Below, piece after piece: positions 33,555 to 41,570 of a stretch of 64,000 nt of DNA. This DNA is from Oscillibacter faecalis_A (GTDB lineage: Bacteria; Bacillota; Clostridia; Oscillospirales; Oscillospiraceae). The stretch spans positions 1 through 64,000 of the forward strand of contig NZ_JARFXX010000008.1 of the NCBI RefSeq assembly GCF_029218125.1, in the 5' to 3' direction. The notes below the pieces were generated by a model. That model ran no database searches, had not been told where the DNA came from, and was given only the letters and a program-made list of their open reading frames with translations. Both the position numbers and the translations under genes were made by a program. Positions within the stretch are counted from its first letter, which is position 1. Each line of letters opens with the position of its first letter.

Positions 33555-35840
33555 TCAGTAATCCTCCAGACTGACACCGACACGGTTCGACTCGGACTTG
33601 TTCAGCCGATATACGACCTTGCCCAGAATGTCCTCGTCAATGACAAGGTAAGCCGTACTCTGGCCGCTGTACCCGCCTTCAGAGAGTGCCTGCCGGAAGG
33701 CCTGAACCATGGTGTCCAGAGGCGTTTCAATGTTCGTGCCCTGCTTCTGATCACCCAGCACCGCCAGAAATTCCTTGTTGGGGGGAATGACCGCGCCGGC
33801 AGCCAATCGCGGCAGTTCTACACGAGGCAGAGTGTCAATGGACACGCTGCGTCCGGTGAGTGCACCGATCAGGGCGAACGCCTTATTCACACCGCGGATA
33901 AAAGCGTTGATGCCGTCAATGATAAAGTTAATGCCGCCTTCCAACAGATCCACGATGGTGTTCCAGATACCGCGGAAGATATTCTTGACACCTTCCCACG
34001 CCTGCCGCCATTTTCCGGTAAACACGCCGGAGACGAAGGTCACGATGCCCGTCAGGATCTGACCGATGCTGCTGACCAGATTTTTAAGGGTCAGCTTCAA
34101 GGTCTCAATCCAGCTATTCAGTGTCGTCCTGATCCACTCGAGCAGTCCGGACAGCCGTCCGTTTGTCTGCTCATCCAACCATGTAAAGAAGGTGTCTACC
34201 GCCGTCTGTAAAGCGGTCAGCACCGCCTCAACGATAGTCTGTAGGCCCTGCACCAGAAGCTGGATGCCGTTTATCGTAAGCGTCAGGTCGCCGGTAAAGA
34301 TACCTTTGAAGAACTCCAGGAACCCCTCCAACAGGAGTTTTATGCCGGCCAGCATGACCTGCCCCTGCCCGAAGGCATTCGTGAACACCAGCAGCAGGCC
34401 GGCAATAGCGGCGACCAGCAGGGGGATCCATGAGCCGGTCAGAACAGCGATCCCAAGGCCGGATATCAGCAGGCCGGCCACAGTAGACAGCATATTTTCA
34501 AAGTTCCAGCCGTTCTTCAGCGCGTCATGCAGGCCGGTGGCGAACAGAGATAGCCCGCTGACAACCATCCCGATCCCGGCGCCCAGCTTCCCGAAAGCGA
34601 TCCAGAGACCGAGCGTTAGCTCTGCGGCGCCTTTCAGCATCTCGAGAAAGTTATCCATGCTGACCCCGTTTTGCCATGCGTCCCACGCGCCCTTCGCCAG
34701 ATCAATGCCACCGCGGATGGCCACCAATAGGCCGACAAATTTTGTCAGCCCGTCCTTAAAGCCCTTGGAGAGCTTCCACGCCAGCAACGCCGCACCGATC
34801 AGGTTTACCCAGTTCAGGATCTTTTCAAAGTCTGACGCCATACTGGAGGTGTCAAAAGAGAAATCCGGCTTGGCTGCTGAGCCTCCACCTCCGCCCGAAG
34901 CACTGTTCGACAGCTTATTGATCTCATCGAAGCTGGCCAACGATTTCGACGCTTTCTTTGCGGCGCCGCCTGTGGCCTCGATGGCCTCCGCCTCGTCATA
35001 CATATTCTTGGCCGCGTCCTTCGCCTGCCCGATGGTCTTTCCAAACAGGAGGGACACCATGCCGGCAATCGCGCTCACGATACGGGTGAGGATGTTGACC
35101 AATGCTGTGAAAGCCGGGATCAGCACCGACAAAATAGGCTGCGCCAGTGTCAGCAGCGCCCCCTTCAGACGGGCAACCGCAGCCGAAGCCTCACTGTTGG
35201 ACTGCACTACCTTGCCCATCCAGTCCTTCATGGACCGCAGCGCTGCTGTGATCATCGTAAAAATAAATACTCGCTTGACAAGGCCCTTGACCCGGTCGGA
35301 GAATTTCTTGATCCGCTGGTCTGCCTGCTCCACCGCGCTCGCAACAGCGTCGGCGGCAGTGGCCGGCTTGTAAAGCTCCTTAGCTACCTTTCCCGCATGG
35401 TCCTTAGCTGTTGCCAGGTCACCATTGATGCGCTTCGCTGCTGTATCAACATCGTCCAGACGGTCGGCAGCATGATCAAACTTGACCTGCAGACCGTCCA
35501 CCAGCTTCTGTTGCGCGGTAAGCTCCCGCGTTACACCAGCCTGCCGAGCGGCGGCATCCGCATAAGCCTTGACGCTGGCCGGGTCATTGGCGTTCGCACC
35601 GGACATTGCGGCTGTTACGCGCTGAGCTTCATCCTGCAGAGCTGCCAATTTTACCTTTGCCTCATCCAGTTGGCCACCCAGCTCGCTGACGCGCCGGGAA
35701 ATCGGCAGCCGCTTATCGCCGTTCTTCAGGAGCTGCTTCTCCAGTTTTTCGATATCCCGCGTTGTGCGGGTCAGGTCTTTTTCAAGCTCCTTATTATCCA
35801 GTTTTGTGCTGTAAGTAATATAACCGTCTGCTCCGGGCAT
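33555..35840 (-). CDS. Phage tail tape measure protein
   Basis: 761 residues from the ATG at 35840 (a TTG precedes it directly). The N-terminal ~190 residues are coiled coil (DLTRTTRDIEKLEKQLLKNG...). Several hydrophobic segments follow between about 370 and 560 (GIAVLTGSWIPLLVAAIAGLLLV), then an amphipathic C-terminal region ending in GYSGQSTAYLVIDEDILGKVVYRLN. It sets tail length; at this size the tail would be rather short (inference). Confidence 0.88.
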   Translation of the reverse strand: MPGADGYITYSTKLDNKELEKDLTRTTRDIEKLEKQLLKNGDKRLPISRRVSELGGQLDEAKVKLAALQDEAQRVTAAMSGANANDPASVKAYADAAARQAGVTRELTAQQKLVDGLQVKFDHAADRLDDVDTAAKRINGDLATAKDHAGKVAKELYKPATAADAVASAVEQADQRIKKFSDRVKGLVKRVFIFTMITAALRSMKDWMGKVVQSNSEASAAVARLKGALLTLAQPILSVLIPAFTALVNILTRIVSAIAGMVSLLFGKTIGQAKDAAKNMYDEAEAIEATGGAAKKASKSLASFDEINKLSNSASGGGGGSAAKPDFSFDTSSMASDFEKILNWVNLIGAALLAWKLSKGFKDGLTKFVGLLVAIRGGIDLAKGAWDAWQNGVSMDNFLEMLKGAAELTLGLWIAFGKLGAGIGMVVSGLSLFATGLHDALKNGWNFENMLSTVAGLLISGLGIAVLTGSWIPLLVAAIAGLLLVFTNAFGQGQVMLAGIKLLLEGFLEFFKGIFTGDLTLTINGIQLLVQGLQTIVEAVLTALQTAVDTFFTWLDEQTNGRLSGLLEWIRTTLNSWIETLKLTLKNLVSSIGQILTGIVTFVSGVFTGKWRQAWEGVKNIFRGIWNTIVDLLEGGINFIIDGINAFIRGVNKAFALIGALTGRSVSIDTLPRVELPRLAAGAVIPPNKEFLAVLGDQKQGTNIETPLDTMVQAFRQALSEGGYSGQSTAYLVIDEDILGKVVYRLNKSESNRVGVSLEDY

Positions 35841-35849
35841 CAAGTCACC

Positions 35850-36407
35850 TCATTTCTTTCCCAGCCAGGCATTTATAACGGCGTCCTCCGCCGCGGTGAA
35901 GTTGGTCTTCAGATCCACCAACTCCCGATTCTCTCTGTATAGCTGCTGATCTGTTTTATCCAGCGGCTTCCCCTTCGCCTTTAGATTGCGGATTCGGACG
36001 ATCTGCGCGAAGAAGCAATCGCCGATTTCGTAGTATGCGGAAATGAACGTCCACCAGTGCAGGTATTCCAGCTCACGGACTTCTTTGCCCAGCACACGGT
36101 TGATGGGGGCCACGATATACCGAAAGTCCTGCCCCCAGTCCATCAGCTTCGGCGTCGGCCGCTGGCCCCGCCTGTCCTCTCCACAGTTAATAAACCAGAC
36201 GCACTGCTTTGCAGCTTCCTGCCAGTCCTCCACCGGCATATCCTCAAGTTCCGGGTAGAAGATGTAAAGCACTACAGCCGATTTTTCCTCACTGCTCAGC
36301 TCCGGATCTGTCAGAGCCTCACAGATATCCAGTATGGCCCGATAGTCGGAACGGATGGAATACTCCCGCCCACCCACAATCACGGTTTTTGGCAAAGTGT
36401 ATTCCAT
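35850..36407 (-). CDS. Gp15 family tail assembly chaperone-like protein
   Basis: 185 residues: MEYTLPKTVIVGGREYSIRSDYRAILDICEALTDPELS... DFRYIVAPINRVLGKEVRELEYLHWWTFISAYYEIGDC..., matching the phage Gp15 family found just before tape measure genes. Together with the upstream 140-residue product it takes the place of the G/GT chaperone pair. Both genes lie in the same frame with a stop between, so no frameshift is needed or visible. Confidence 0.85.
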   Translation of the reverse strand: MEYTLPKTVIVGGREYSIRSDYRAILDICEALTDPELSSEEKSAVVLYIFYPELEDMPVEDWQEAAKQCVWFINCGEDRRGQRPTPKLMDWGQDFRYIVAPINRVLGKEVRELEYLHWWTFISAYYEIGDCFFAQIVRIRNLKAKGKPLDKTDQQLYRENRELVDLKTNFTAAEDAVINAWLGKK

Positions 36408-36419
36408 CCGTTTCTCCTC

Positions 36420-36842
36420 TCATCGGTGATATTTCTTCAGGTACTTCTCCACGCGCGGCTTGGACGCCCGGATCTGCTTAGACATTTCTTCCGGCACTGT
36501 GTCAATGACCGCCAGAAAGAAGTTCGTCCACAAAGGCAGGCCCTCCGCCATAGCATGGGCGCTGTGACCCTGGAAGACCGCGGCCGCGGCGCCTTCGCCA
36601 AACAGCCTGTCAACGCCGTCGGATACTTCCGCGTCACGCTGCCGCACATACTCGAAGAAGGCGGTATTGTTCTCAAACTTCTTATCCTTATCGGTCTCAT
36701 ACCGCTCGGCACATTCCGCGAACAGATCATAGAGAGCCGACACGAAATTAACGTCCGTGGGGTTAAAGCTGATCTGTGCGGCACCATCATTGACGTCGAA
36801 GGTTTTTACTCCGATAGGGAAATTCAAAGCATTCACAGGCAT
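36420..36842 (-). CDS. Phage tail assembly chaperone-type protein
   Basis: 140 residues: MPVNALNFPIGVKTFDVNDG... LFAECAERYETDKDKKFEN... LPLWTNFFLAVIDTVPEEMSKQIR. Small, acidic and helical, in the chaperone position between the tail tube and Gp15 genes, 12 bp upstream of the latter. Confidence 0.72.
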   Translation of the reverse strand: MPVNALNFPIGVKTFDVNDGAAQISFNPTDVNFVSALYDLFAECAERYETDKDKKFENNTAFFEYVRQRDAEVSDGVDRLFGEGAAAAVFQGHSAHAMAEGLPLWTNFFLAVIDTVPEEMSKQIRASKPRVEKYLKKYHR

Positions 36843-36854
36843 CTCCTCCTACTC

Positions 36855-37373
36855 TCAGGCCGCTTCGGTGAAGGTGACCTTGCCGTCAGCAATCGCCGCC
36901 GTGCCGGTGGTACGGGTACCGCCATAGGTCACATCGATAGGCATACCCACATTAGAGCTGCCGCCCAGAGAGGCGGGCTTGACCATGCAGGATTCATACC
37001 GCTCCGCGAATACCGCGGTATCCGCCGTGCCGGCGTAAGCATGGACCACCAACAGGTCGTTGTTGGCCATAGCGCCTACATCCTGATCCTTGATAGACTG
37101 GTTCCAGATCTTCAACTGGGCCGCGTCACCGGGGTCCAGCTCACAAGGCTCAAAGCTCTGCGTGATCACAGGCTTCTTCATGGTGGTGTAGATCTTACCA
37201 AAGATATCAGTCTTGCTCTCTTCGCTGTAATCGTACTCCATGGAGCTCTCCTCCACGCGCTTGCCGATGGGGCTCCAGACCGGAGCGCTATTGGTCCCGG
37301 TATTCAAATACAGGATCAGGAGCTTCCGATCCACAACCTGTCCAGCCGGCGTGTTAAACGTCATATCAGCCAT
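36855..37373 (-). CDS. Phage major tail tube protein
   Basis: 172 residues: MADMTFNTPAGQVVDRKLLILYLNTG... EYDYSEESKTDIFGKIYTTMKKPVITQSFEPCELDPGD... GTAAIADGKVTFTEA. The beta-rich make-up and the position after the tail terminator are typical of tail tube subunits. Its ATG overlaps the upstream gene's end. Confidence 0.83.
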   Translation of the reverse strand: MADMTFNTPAGQVVDRKLLILYLNTGTNSAPVWSPIGKRVEESSMEYDYSEESKTDIFGKIYTTMKKPVITQSFEPCELDPGDAAQLKIWNQSIKDQDVGAMANNDLLVVHAYAGTADTAVFAERYESCMVKPASLGGSSNVGMPIDVTYGGTRTTGTAAIADGKVTFTEAA

Positions 37374-37819
37374 TTGTTTTCCCCCTTAAATTTTTTGATG
37401 AACTGCACAGACAACTGCACTACATAGACGCCGGTACCTTCACCGTCCGCCTGAAGCAGCGTGCCGTTCTGCGCTGTGATCCGCTCTGCACGGGGGTCAT
37501 CCCCAAAAACCGGAGCGGCGCCGGTCGCCGACTGCTCCTGCACCCACTCCTGCAGGTCTACGATCCAGTCAGCGTTTTTCGCGGCCCCAACATCATCGTT
37601 AGGAGCTTTCTCCAAAACGCAGTACAGGCCGAAATTGTACTGGTTGGTAATGGTAGTATCCCCGACAATATCCCGGCTCCGTCTGACCTCCACCAGACCG
37701 TCTGGCATAATGCCGCCGGTACCGGGAATCTTGTCGGTATAGTCCACCTGAAAACCGGAGAGGACGCCGGACTGCGGGAACGCTTCCAACCACTTCCGAA
37801 CGGTTTCTAAAGCATTCAT
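37361..37819 (-). CDS. Phage tail terminator / minor capsid protein
   Basis: 152 residues: MNALETVRKWLEAFP... NQYNFGLYCVLEKAPND... WIVDLQEWVQEQS... YVVQLSVQFIKKFKG, matching the group of phage minor capsid/tail terminator proteins in clostridial phages. It should cap the tail tube at the head side. Overlaps both neighbours by a few bases. Confidence 0.77.
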   Translation of the reverse strand: MNALETVRKWLEAFPQSGVLSGFQVDYTDKIPGTGGIMPDGLVEVRRSRDIVGDTTITNQYNFGLYCVLEKAPNDDVGAAKNADWIVDLQEWVQEQSATGAAPVFGDDPRAERITAQNGTLLQADGEGTGVYVVQLSVQFIKKFKGENKWLI

Positions 37820-38295
37820 ACCGGGTCACCCCTCCCCTGAACATAGTTCTTGAGATCCGCCAGCATGGCGTCCCCCTCTTTCTCCTGAAGGCGTTTGCCC
37901 CAGAATGGGCCAGCTTCTGGGTTCTTCGTGACGGTATACGTCAGATCCTGCTCGGTTGCTTTCAACTGGTCACCACGCCGCCACCGTGGGCCAACCCCCG
38001 GGACCACGCCGGGTCCTTGTCCGGTTTCGGCATTGACCATTACCTTGCCCTCATGCAGGTATCGCGCGTAAGGGACGAAGGTATTGATCTCCGGCCGGCT
38101 GACAGGAGACTGTGCCTGCGTCAGCTTGATGGTGGCTCCAGTCCGGTACGGCATATACCGCACGATCCGCCGAAGCACATTTGCCGTGTGGAAACGCTGC
38201 ACATCACCGTTCACAGTCAATCCCTTCCGACGAAGGATCTCCTCCACCGGGCGACTATCCACTTTCACACTGCCAACAATCGCCACATTACCCAC
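37816..38295 (-). CDS. Phage minor capsid protein (head-tail joining, HK97 gp10-like role)
   Basis: 159 residues: SVKVDSRPVEEILRRKGLTVNGDVQRFHTANVLRRIVRYMPYRTGATIKL... FVPYARYLHEGKV... PFWGKRLQE. Matches the minor capsid 2 family by its NVLRRIVRYMPYRTG and PYARYLHEG signatures. Part of an overlapping block of head-tail joining genes. Confidence 0.8.
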   Translation of the reverse strand: MGNVAIVGSVKVDSRPVEEILRRKGLTVNGDVQRFHTANVLRRIVRYMPYRTGATIKLTQAQSPVSRPEINTFVPYARYLHEGKVMVNAETGQGPGVVPGVGPRWRRGDQLKATEQDLTYTVTKNPEAGPFWGKRLQEKEGDAMLADLKNYVQGRGDPV

Positions 38296-38662
38296 CCGCT
38301 TCCGTATGGACTACAGCGCCGTTCCAGTATTTTGGATCGACATACCGCACGACTACCAGGCCGGGCACCTTTACAGGGATCAGCGCAGCCCATCCCTCGC
38401 GGCTGTTGACCTCCGGCCCCTCGCCCAGAAGGACCTTATCACCAACCGCCACCGGCACCGTCTGGCCGGGGATGACCAACAGGAAGCTGTTCACCTCACT
38501 GCTGCCGGTCTTATCCACGTTCTCAGTCTTCTTGAAATCCAGGAAGGCGCCGTGAATAACTGTCCGGGTATAGGTGGCCGCGCCGTCCCAGTGGTAGACG
38601 GTCACCGTCTGATTGCAGAGGCTGTAATCGACCGGGCATCCCCGGCGTCTGAGCGCCCGCAT
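38288..38662 (-). CDS. Phage minor capsid protein (minor capsid 1 type)
   Basis: 124 residues from the ATG at 38662, which overlaps the stop of the upstream gene (ATGA); the frame is open to 38698. VTVYHWDGAATYTRTVIHGAFLDFKKTENV... GSSEVNSFLLVIPG... GDKVLLGEGPEV fits the small beta-rich minor capsid family before minor capsid 2. Confidence 0.78.
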   Translation of the reverse strand: MRALRRRGCPVDYSLCNQTVTVYHWDGAATYTRTVIHGAFLDFKKTENVDKTGSSEVNSFLLVIPGQTVPVAVGDKVLLGEGPEVNSREGWAALIPVKVPGLVVVRYVDPKYWNGAVVHTEAGG

Positions 38663-39024
38663 CAGCCCACCCCCCGGCAGATATCCAGATACAGGCAAGC
38701 AGCTCTATACAGCGCCTTTGCCTGCCCCTTCTCGGACACATCTACCGCAGTTGCGGCCGCGCTGCCATAGGACGTAGACACGGAGCCAATGGAGGCAGAC
38801 TGCACCGCTCCAGCATCGCCGCTGACGATCAGATCCACATTATGTAGCGCCTCAGCCATAGCGCAGACGGCCATTCCCTCTGCCTGCTTGTCCGGAGCAG
38901 TCACAGTATAGATCCGCTTGTAGCGACGGAGTTGATCCACCGCCCTGGCTTCCAGCTCCGCCCAATCGTCAGCAGGGATGGCGCCGCCATGATAGACGGA
39001 ACTGTAAAATTCATAATCGACCAT
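38662..39024 (-). CDS. Phage head-tail connector protein
   Basis: 120 residues: YHGGAIPADDWAELEARAVDQLRRYKRIY... AVCAMAEALHNVDL... ALYRAACLYLDICRGVG. A helical connector of the gp6-like type, just after the capsid genes. Confidence 0.75.
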   Translation of the reverse strand: MVDYEFYSSVYHGGAIPADDWAELEARAVDQLRRYKRIYTVTAPDKQAEGMAVCAMAEALHNVDLIVSGDAGAVQSASIGSVSTSYGSAAATAVDVSEKGQAKALYRAACLYLDICRGVG

Positions 39025-39038
39025 AGCGGCGCTCCTCC

Positions 39039-39209
39039 TTACGCTTCTGTGTCAGCAGCCTCGGGCTGCTCGGCTTCAAGCTGTTCAGCTTCAGTGTGTT
39101 TGTCCTGAAGGTGCTTCGCAAGAGCCGCTTCGCTCTTGTAGTTCTTGCCGCAATGTGGGCAGATATAAGCCGGTTCCTCCGGTGGCAGGATCATGCCGAC
39201 AATACGCAT
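39039..39209 (-). CDS. Small C2H2 zinc-finger protein in the head module
   Basis: 56 residues. The ATG at 39207-39209 follows a perfect AAGGAGG site. Residues 17-38 form a classic finger CPHCGKNYKSEAALAKHLQDKH (C-x2-C-x12-H-x4-H), here with the spacing seen in eukaryotic-type fingers; an acidic Glu/Ala tail follows. It sits 12 bp after the major capsid gene and 14 bp before the connector. It could bind DNA or a capsid partner; the function is not known. Confidence 0.85.
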   Translation of the reverse strand: MRIVGMILPPEEPAYICPHCGKNYKSEAALAKHLQDKHTEAEQLEAEQPEAADTEA

Positions 39210-39221
39210 ACCCGTTCCTCC

Positions 39222-40106
39222 TTAGGCCTTGGCCTTATGGTGCAGGTAGATGCCCGCCACCTTGTTCTCGTATACGTCAGCAATGCCGACATTGCGGTAG
39301 CCGAACTTATAGGCGTCGGCGCTCTGGTTCTGCTCAGGAGTGATGATCTTGGGCGCCACGTGCTTCTCGAACTGGATAACAGCGGACTTTTCGATGATCA
39401 TGAAGTTGATATCGCAGCCGTTGGTGGGGTCCTTCACATAGCCGCCGGCCTCTTCGCTGGAGGTCGTACCGTCATACTGATCGATAGCGGTATAGAAACG
39501 GCTCTGAGGCACCTTGACGATGCCCGCAAAGGTTTCCAGAACCTCCTTGGATTTGGTGGTATCCAGGTCGCGGATCATGCCGTACAGAGTGGGTGTGATG
39601 AACAGATAGCGGTTGTTGGGGTCCACCTCATCCTCGTCCATCTTGTTCACGCCTGCGCGCAAGGCAGTGACGACAGCCGTACCGTCTGCCAGAGTCGCAC
39701 CGGCAGAGATTTTGGAGATACCAGAAGTGCCGGCATACTGGGCGAAGCGGAAGGCATCCAGTTCCGGACCAACTTTCGTCCGCAGGAACTCACCGGAGAG
39801 CTGGCCGAAGGCAATGCCGGCAGTCTCCAGATTATCCAGAGTATCCACCTGGAACATGCGACCACGGTCAAAATTGCACCTGACCGTCTCATTGGTGAGC
39901 GTTACATCACCGTTCACATAACCGCCGTTGCGGCTGTAATCGGCGAGGCCCTGCATAGAGATCTTGGGGATAATCATCTCGTTGTAGCTTGCGCCCTGAC
40001 GCACCAGCTCGGGGTTACCGTCCAGTACAGAGGTCAGGGAAGCCCGCTGGTAGATCTTATCCAGAATAGGGATAAAAGTCTTAGCCAGAGTAATAGCGTT
40101 TGCCAT
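39222..40106 (-). CDS. Phage major capsid protein
   Basis: 294 residues: MANAITLAKTFIPILDKIYQRASLTSVLD... NNRYLFITPTLYGMIRDLD... DINFMIIEKSAVIQFEKHVAPKIITPEQNQSADAYKFGYRNVGIADVYENKVAGIYLH. Size, order after the scaffold gene and the C-terminal ...DAYKFGYR... pattern fit HK97-fold capsid proteins of Firmicutes siphophages. Confidence 0.9.
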   Translation of the reverse strand: MANAITLAKTFIPILDKIYQRASLTSVLDGNPELVRQGASYNEMIIPKISMQGLADYSRNGGYVNGDVTLTNETVRCNFDRGRMFQVDTLDNLETAGIAFGQLSGEFLRTKVGPELDAFRFAQYAGTSGISKISAGATLADGTAVVTALRAGVNKMDEDEVDPNNRYLFITPTLYGMIRDLDTTKSKEVLETFAGIVKVPQSRFYTAIDQYDGTTSSEEAGGYVKDPTNGCDINFMIIEKSAVIQFEKHVAPKIITPEQNQSADAYKFGYRNVGIADVYENKVAGIYLHHKAKA

Positions 40107-40134
40107 TATGAAAAACTCCTCTCGTTATTGTGTC

Positions 40135-40698
40135 TCAATCCTTCTCTGGATCGAGCCCGGCGGCTGCCATAATCTTGGCAGTCTCAGCATCATACTTACT
40201 GGGAGGAGTGGACCGGCCCGTACCGCCCGCATAGGGAGGCGGTGTGCTGTCGTCCTCAAACAGATAGGCGTTATCCTTCTTCAGAGCCTCCAGAGCGTCC
40301 TTGATATCCGCATCCTGATTGGTAGACTTCTTCAGCTTCTCGACATCCAGCAGCGCGGAAATAGCCTTGGCATTGCGGCCCTTGGCGGCGGTGATGGCCT
40401 CTTTGATCTTTCCATCAAACGCCATTCCGTTCAGTTTGTCCTGCCACTCCTTGTCTTTGGTGGAGAGTTGGGTATTGAGGGTCTTGATCTTGTCCTGCAG
40501 ATCCTTCACGTCAACGCCCTCGAACGCCTTCAGGCCATCCTGAGCGGTCTTCAGCTGCTCCTTGATCGCCTCGTAGTCGGCGAAAGGCTTCTTCGCGGAC
40601 TCGATATCACGGCCATTCTCCGCCATGATCGTGTCGATCAGGTCCTTGCTCAGTGCCTGGTCGCCGATCTTCAGATTTTCCAGAAATTCACGCTTCAC
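40135..40698 (-). CDS. Phage scaffold protein (GP20 type)
   Basis: 187 residues from a GTG at 40698 behind an AGAGAGGAG site. MKREFLENLKIGDQALSKDLIDTIMAENGRDIE..., then a long coiled coil (YEAIKEQLKTAQDGLKAFEGVDVKDLQDKI) and a Pro-rich hinge. Matches the GP20 minor structural/scaffold family, which guides capsid assembly. Directly upstream of the capsid gene. Confidence 0.88.
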   Translation of the reverse strand: MKREFLENLKIGDQALSKDLIDTIMAENGRDIESAKKPFADYEAIKEQLKTAQDGLKAFEGVDVKDLQDKIKTLNTQLSTKDKEWQDKLNGMAFDGKIKEAITAAKGRNAKAISALLDVEKLKKSTNQDADIKDALEALKKDNAYLFEDDSTPPPYAGGTGRSTPPSKYDAETAKIMAAAGLDPEKD

Positions 40699-40811
40699 TG
40701 TTTTCTCCTCTCTCCGCTACGCTTTCGGTACGCGGGTCGCCTCCGCTGCGGTCGGCCTTGATTACGCCTGGCCAGGGCGAATATGAGCACAGGCACAGGC
40801 CTGCAATCAAC

Positions 40812-40847
40812 AAAAAAGGAGCCGGCAGGATATCTCCTGTCAGCTCC
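40812..40847 (-). terminator. Intrinsic terminator inside the late operon
   Basis: Stem 40818-40830 with 40835-40847 (13 positions, one mismatch and one G-T), TATC loop, TTTTTT on the minus strand. It lies between the 42-residue ORF and the scaffold gene, so reading through it needs antitermination or a promoter at 40700-40810, where I see no clear boxes. Confidence 0.82.
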
Positions 40848-40885
40848 ACTCAGCTCTTTCCACCCACCACTTAGGGCAGAGAACA

Positions 40886-41014
40886 TTATTTCGTTTTCAC
40901 AACATCGCGGCGGATTCGAATAACCTTCACGCCGCCGCCGGGCATGGGGATCAGTTCAACCCGGTCATCCTTTGCCAAGATGGCTTCGATCGCTTTGATA
41001 GTCTGTTCTGTCAT
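40886..41014 (-). CDS. Small phage protein, unknown
   Basis: 42 residues from the ATG at 41014 with a weak GGGTGA site: MTEQTIKAIEAILAKDDRVE... then MPGGGVKVIRIRRDVVKTK. A short helix plus beta hairpin; no family recognised. Confidence 0.55.
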   Translation of the reverse strand: MTEQTIKAIEAILAKDDRVELIPMPGGGVKVIRIRRDVVKTK

Positions 41015-41039
41015 AGATCACCCGCTCGCGCCTTTCTAA

Positions 41040-41363
41040 TCACAACCCCGGAGTAATTTCTTTGACGCCTTTAGCAGCCTGATACAGCCGCCGCATAATA
41101 GAATTTTCCTGCAAATATTCGAGACCTTTCAGCGTAATACGGGCGTCCTTGACGTTCACATGGGTCTCGCCAAGAATATCCCTGCTGATCGACGCGCCTT
41201 TGATGTATCCGACATCGACCATCATTTCAATGTACCTGCCCCAGCGTTCAGGTGTGACCCCCAGCGCATCCGGCCCGATCTGCTGTACAGCATCGAATTC
41301 CGGGTAGTCCATCGCTCTTTCCAGCGCGGTCAGAATTTTGTATACAGCCTTGAAATTATCCAT
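41040..41363 (-). CDS. YjcQ family protein
   Basis: 107 residues: MDNFKAVYKILTALERAMDYPEFD... RWGRYIEMMVDVGYIKG... ARITLKGLEYLQENSIMRRLYQAAKGVKEITPG. This is the YjcQ winged-helix-like family widespread in Firmicutes prophages, function unknown. Overlaps the stop of the upstream gene by one base. Confidence 0.85.
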   Translation of the reverse strand: MDNFKAVYKILTALERAMDYPEFDAVQQIGPDALGVTPERWGRYIEMMVDVGYIKGASISRDILGETHVNVKDARITLKGLEYLQENSIMRRLYQAAKGVKEITPGL

Positions 41364-41569
41364 TATACGACAAGCTCCTCGCAGACTTCCGCAAGGGATT
41401 TACCGTCAACAAACGGGGTCGACATAGCCAGGTCTACACTCTCCACCGTAATTTCTTTACCGTCATAAGAAAGAGAGATGTCCGAATGGCTGAAGGGGCA
41501 TATTGCCCCGTGCTTACCGTGGTATTCAAAATCAATATCCTGCGTCAAACCCGCAATAAGGGTTTTCAT
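41363..41569 (-). CDS. Small phage protein, unknown
   Basis: 68 residues if started at the ATG at 41569; a TTG at 41611 is in frame. Acidic and beta-rich (FEYHGKHGAICPFSHSDISLSYDGKEITVESVDLAM) with an invariant-looking FVDGKSLAEVCEEL end. It overlaps the end of the minor capsid gene and pairs with yjcQ. Confidence 0.6.
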   Translation of the reverse strand: MKTLIAGLTQDIDFEYHGKHGAICPFSHSDISLSYDGKEITVESVDLAMSTPFVDGKSLAEVCEELVV

Positions 41570-41570
41570 G

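Noticed and set aside
35850..36842. Programmed frameshift between the two tail chaperone genes
   Set aside because: Both frames are the same and separated by a stop plus 12 bp; no slippery site is apparent.
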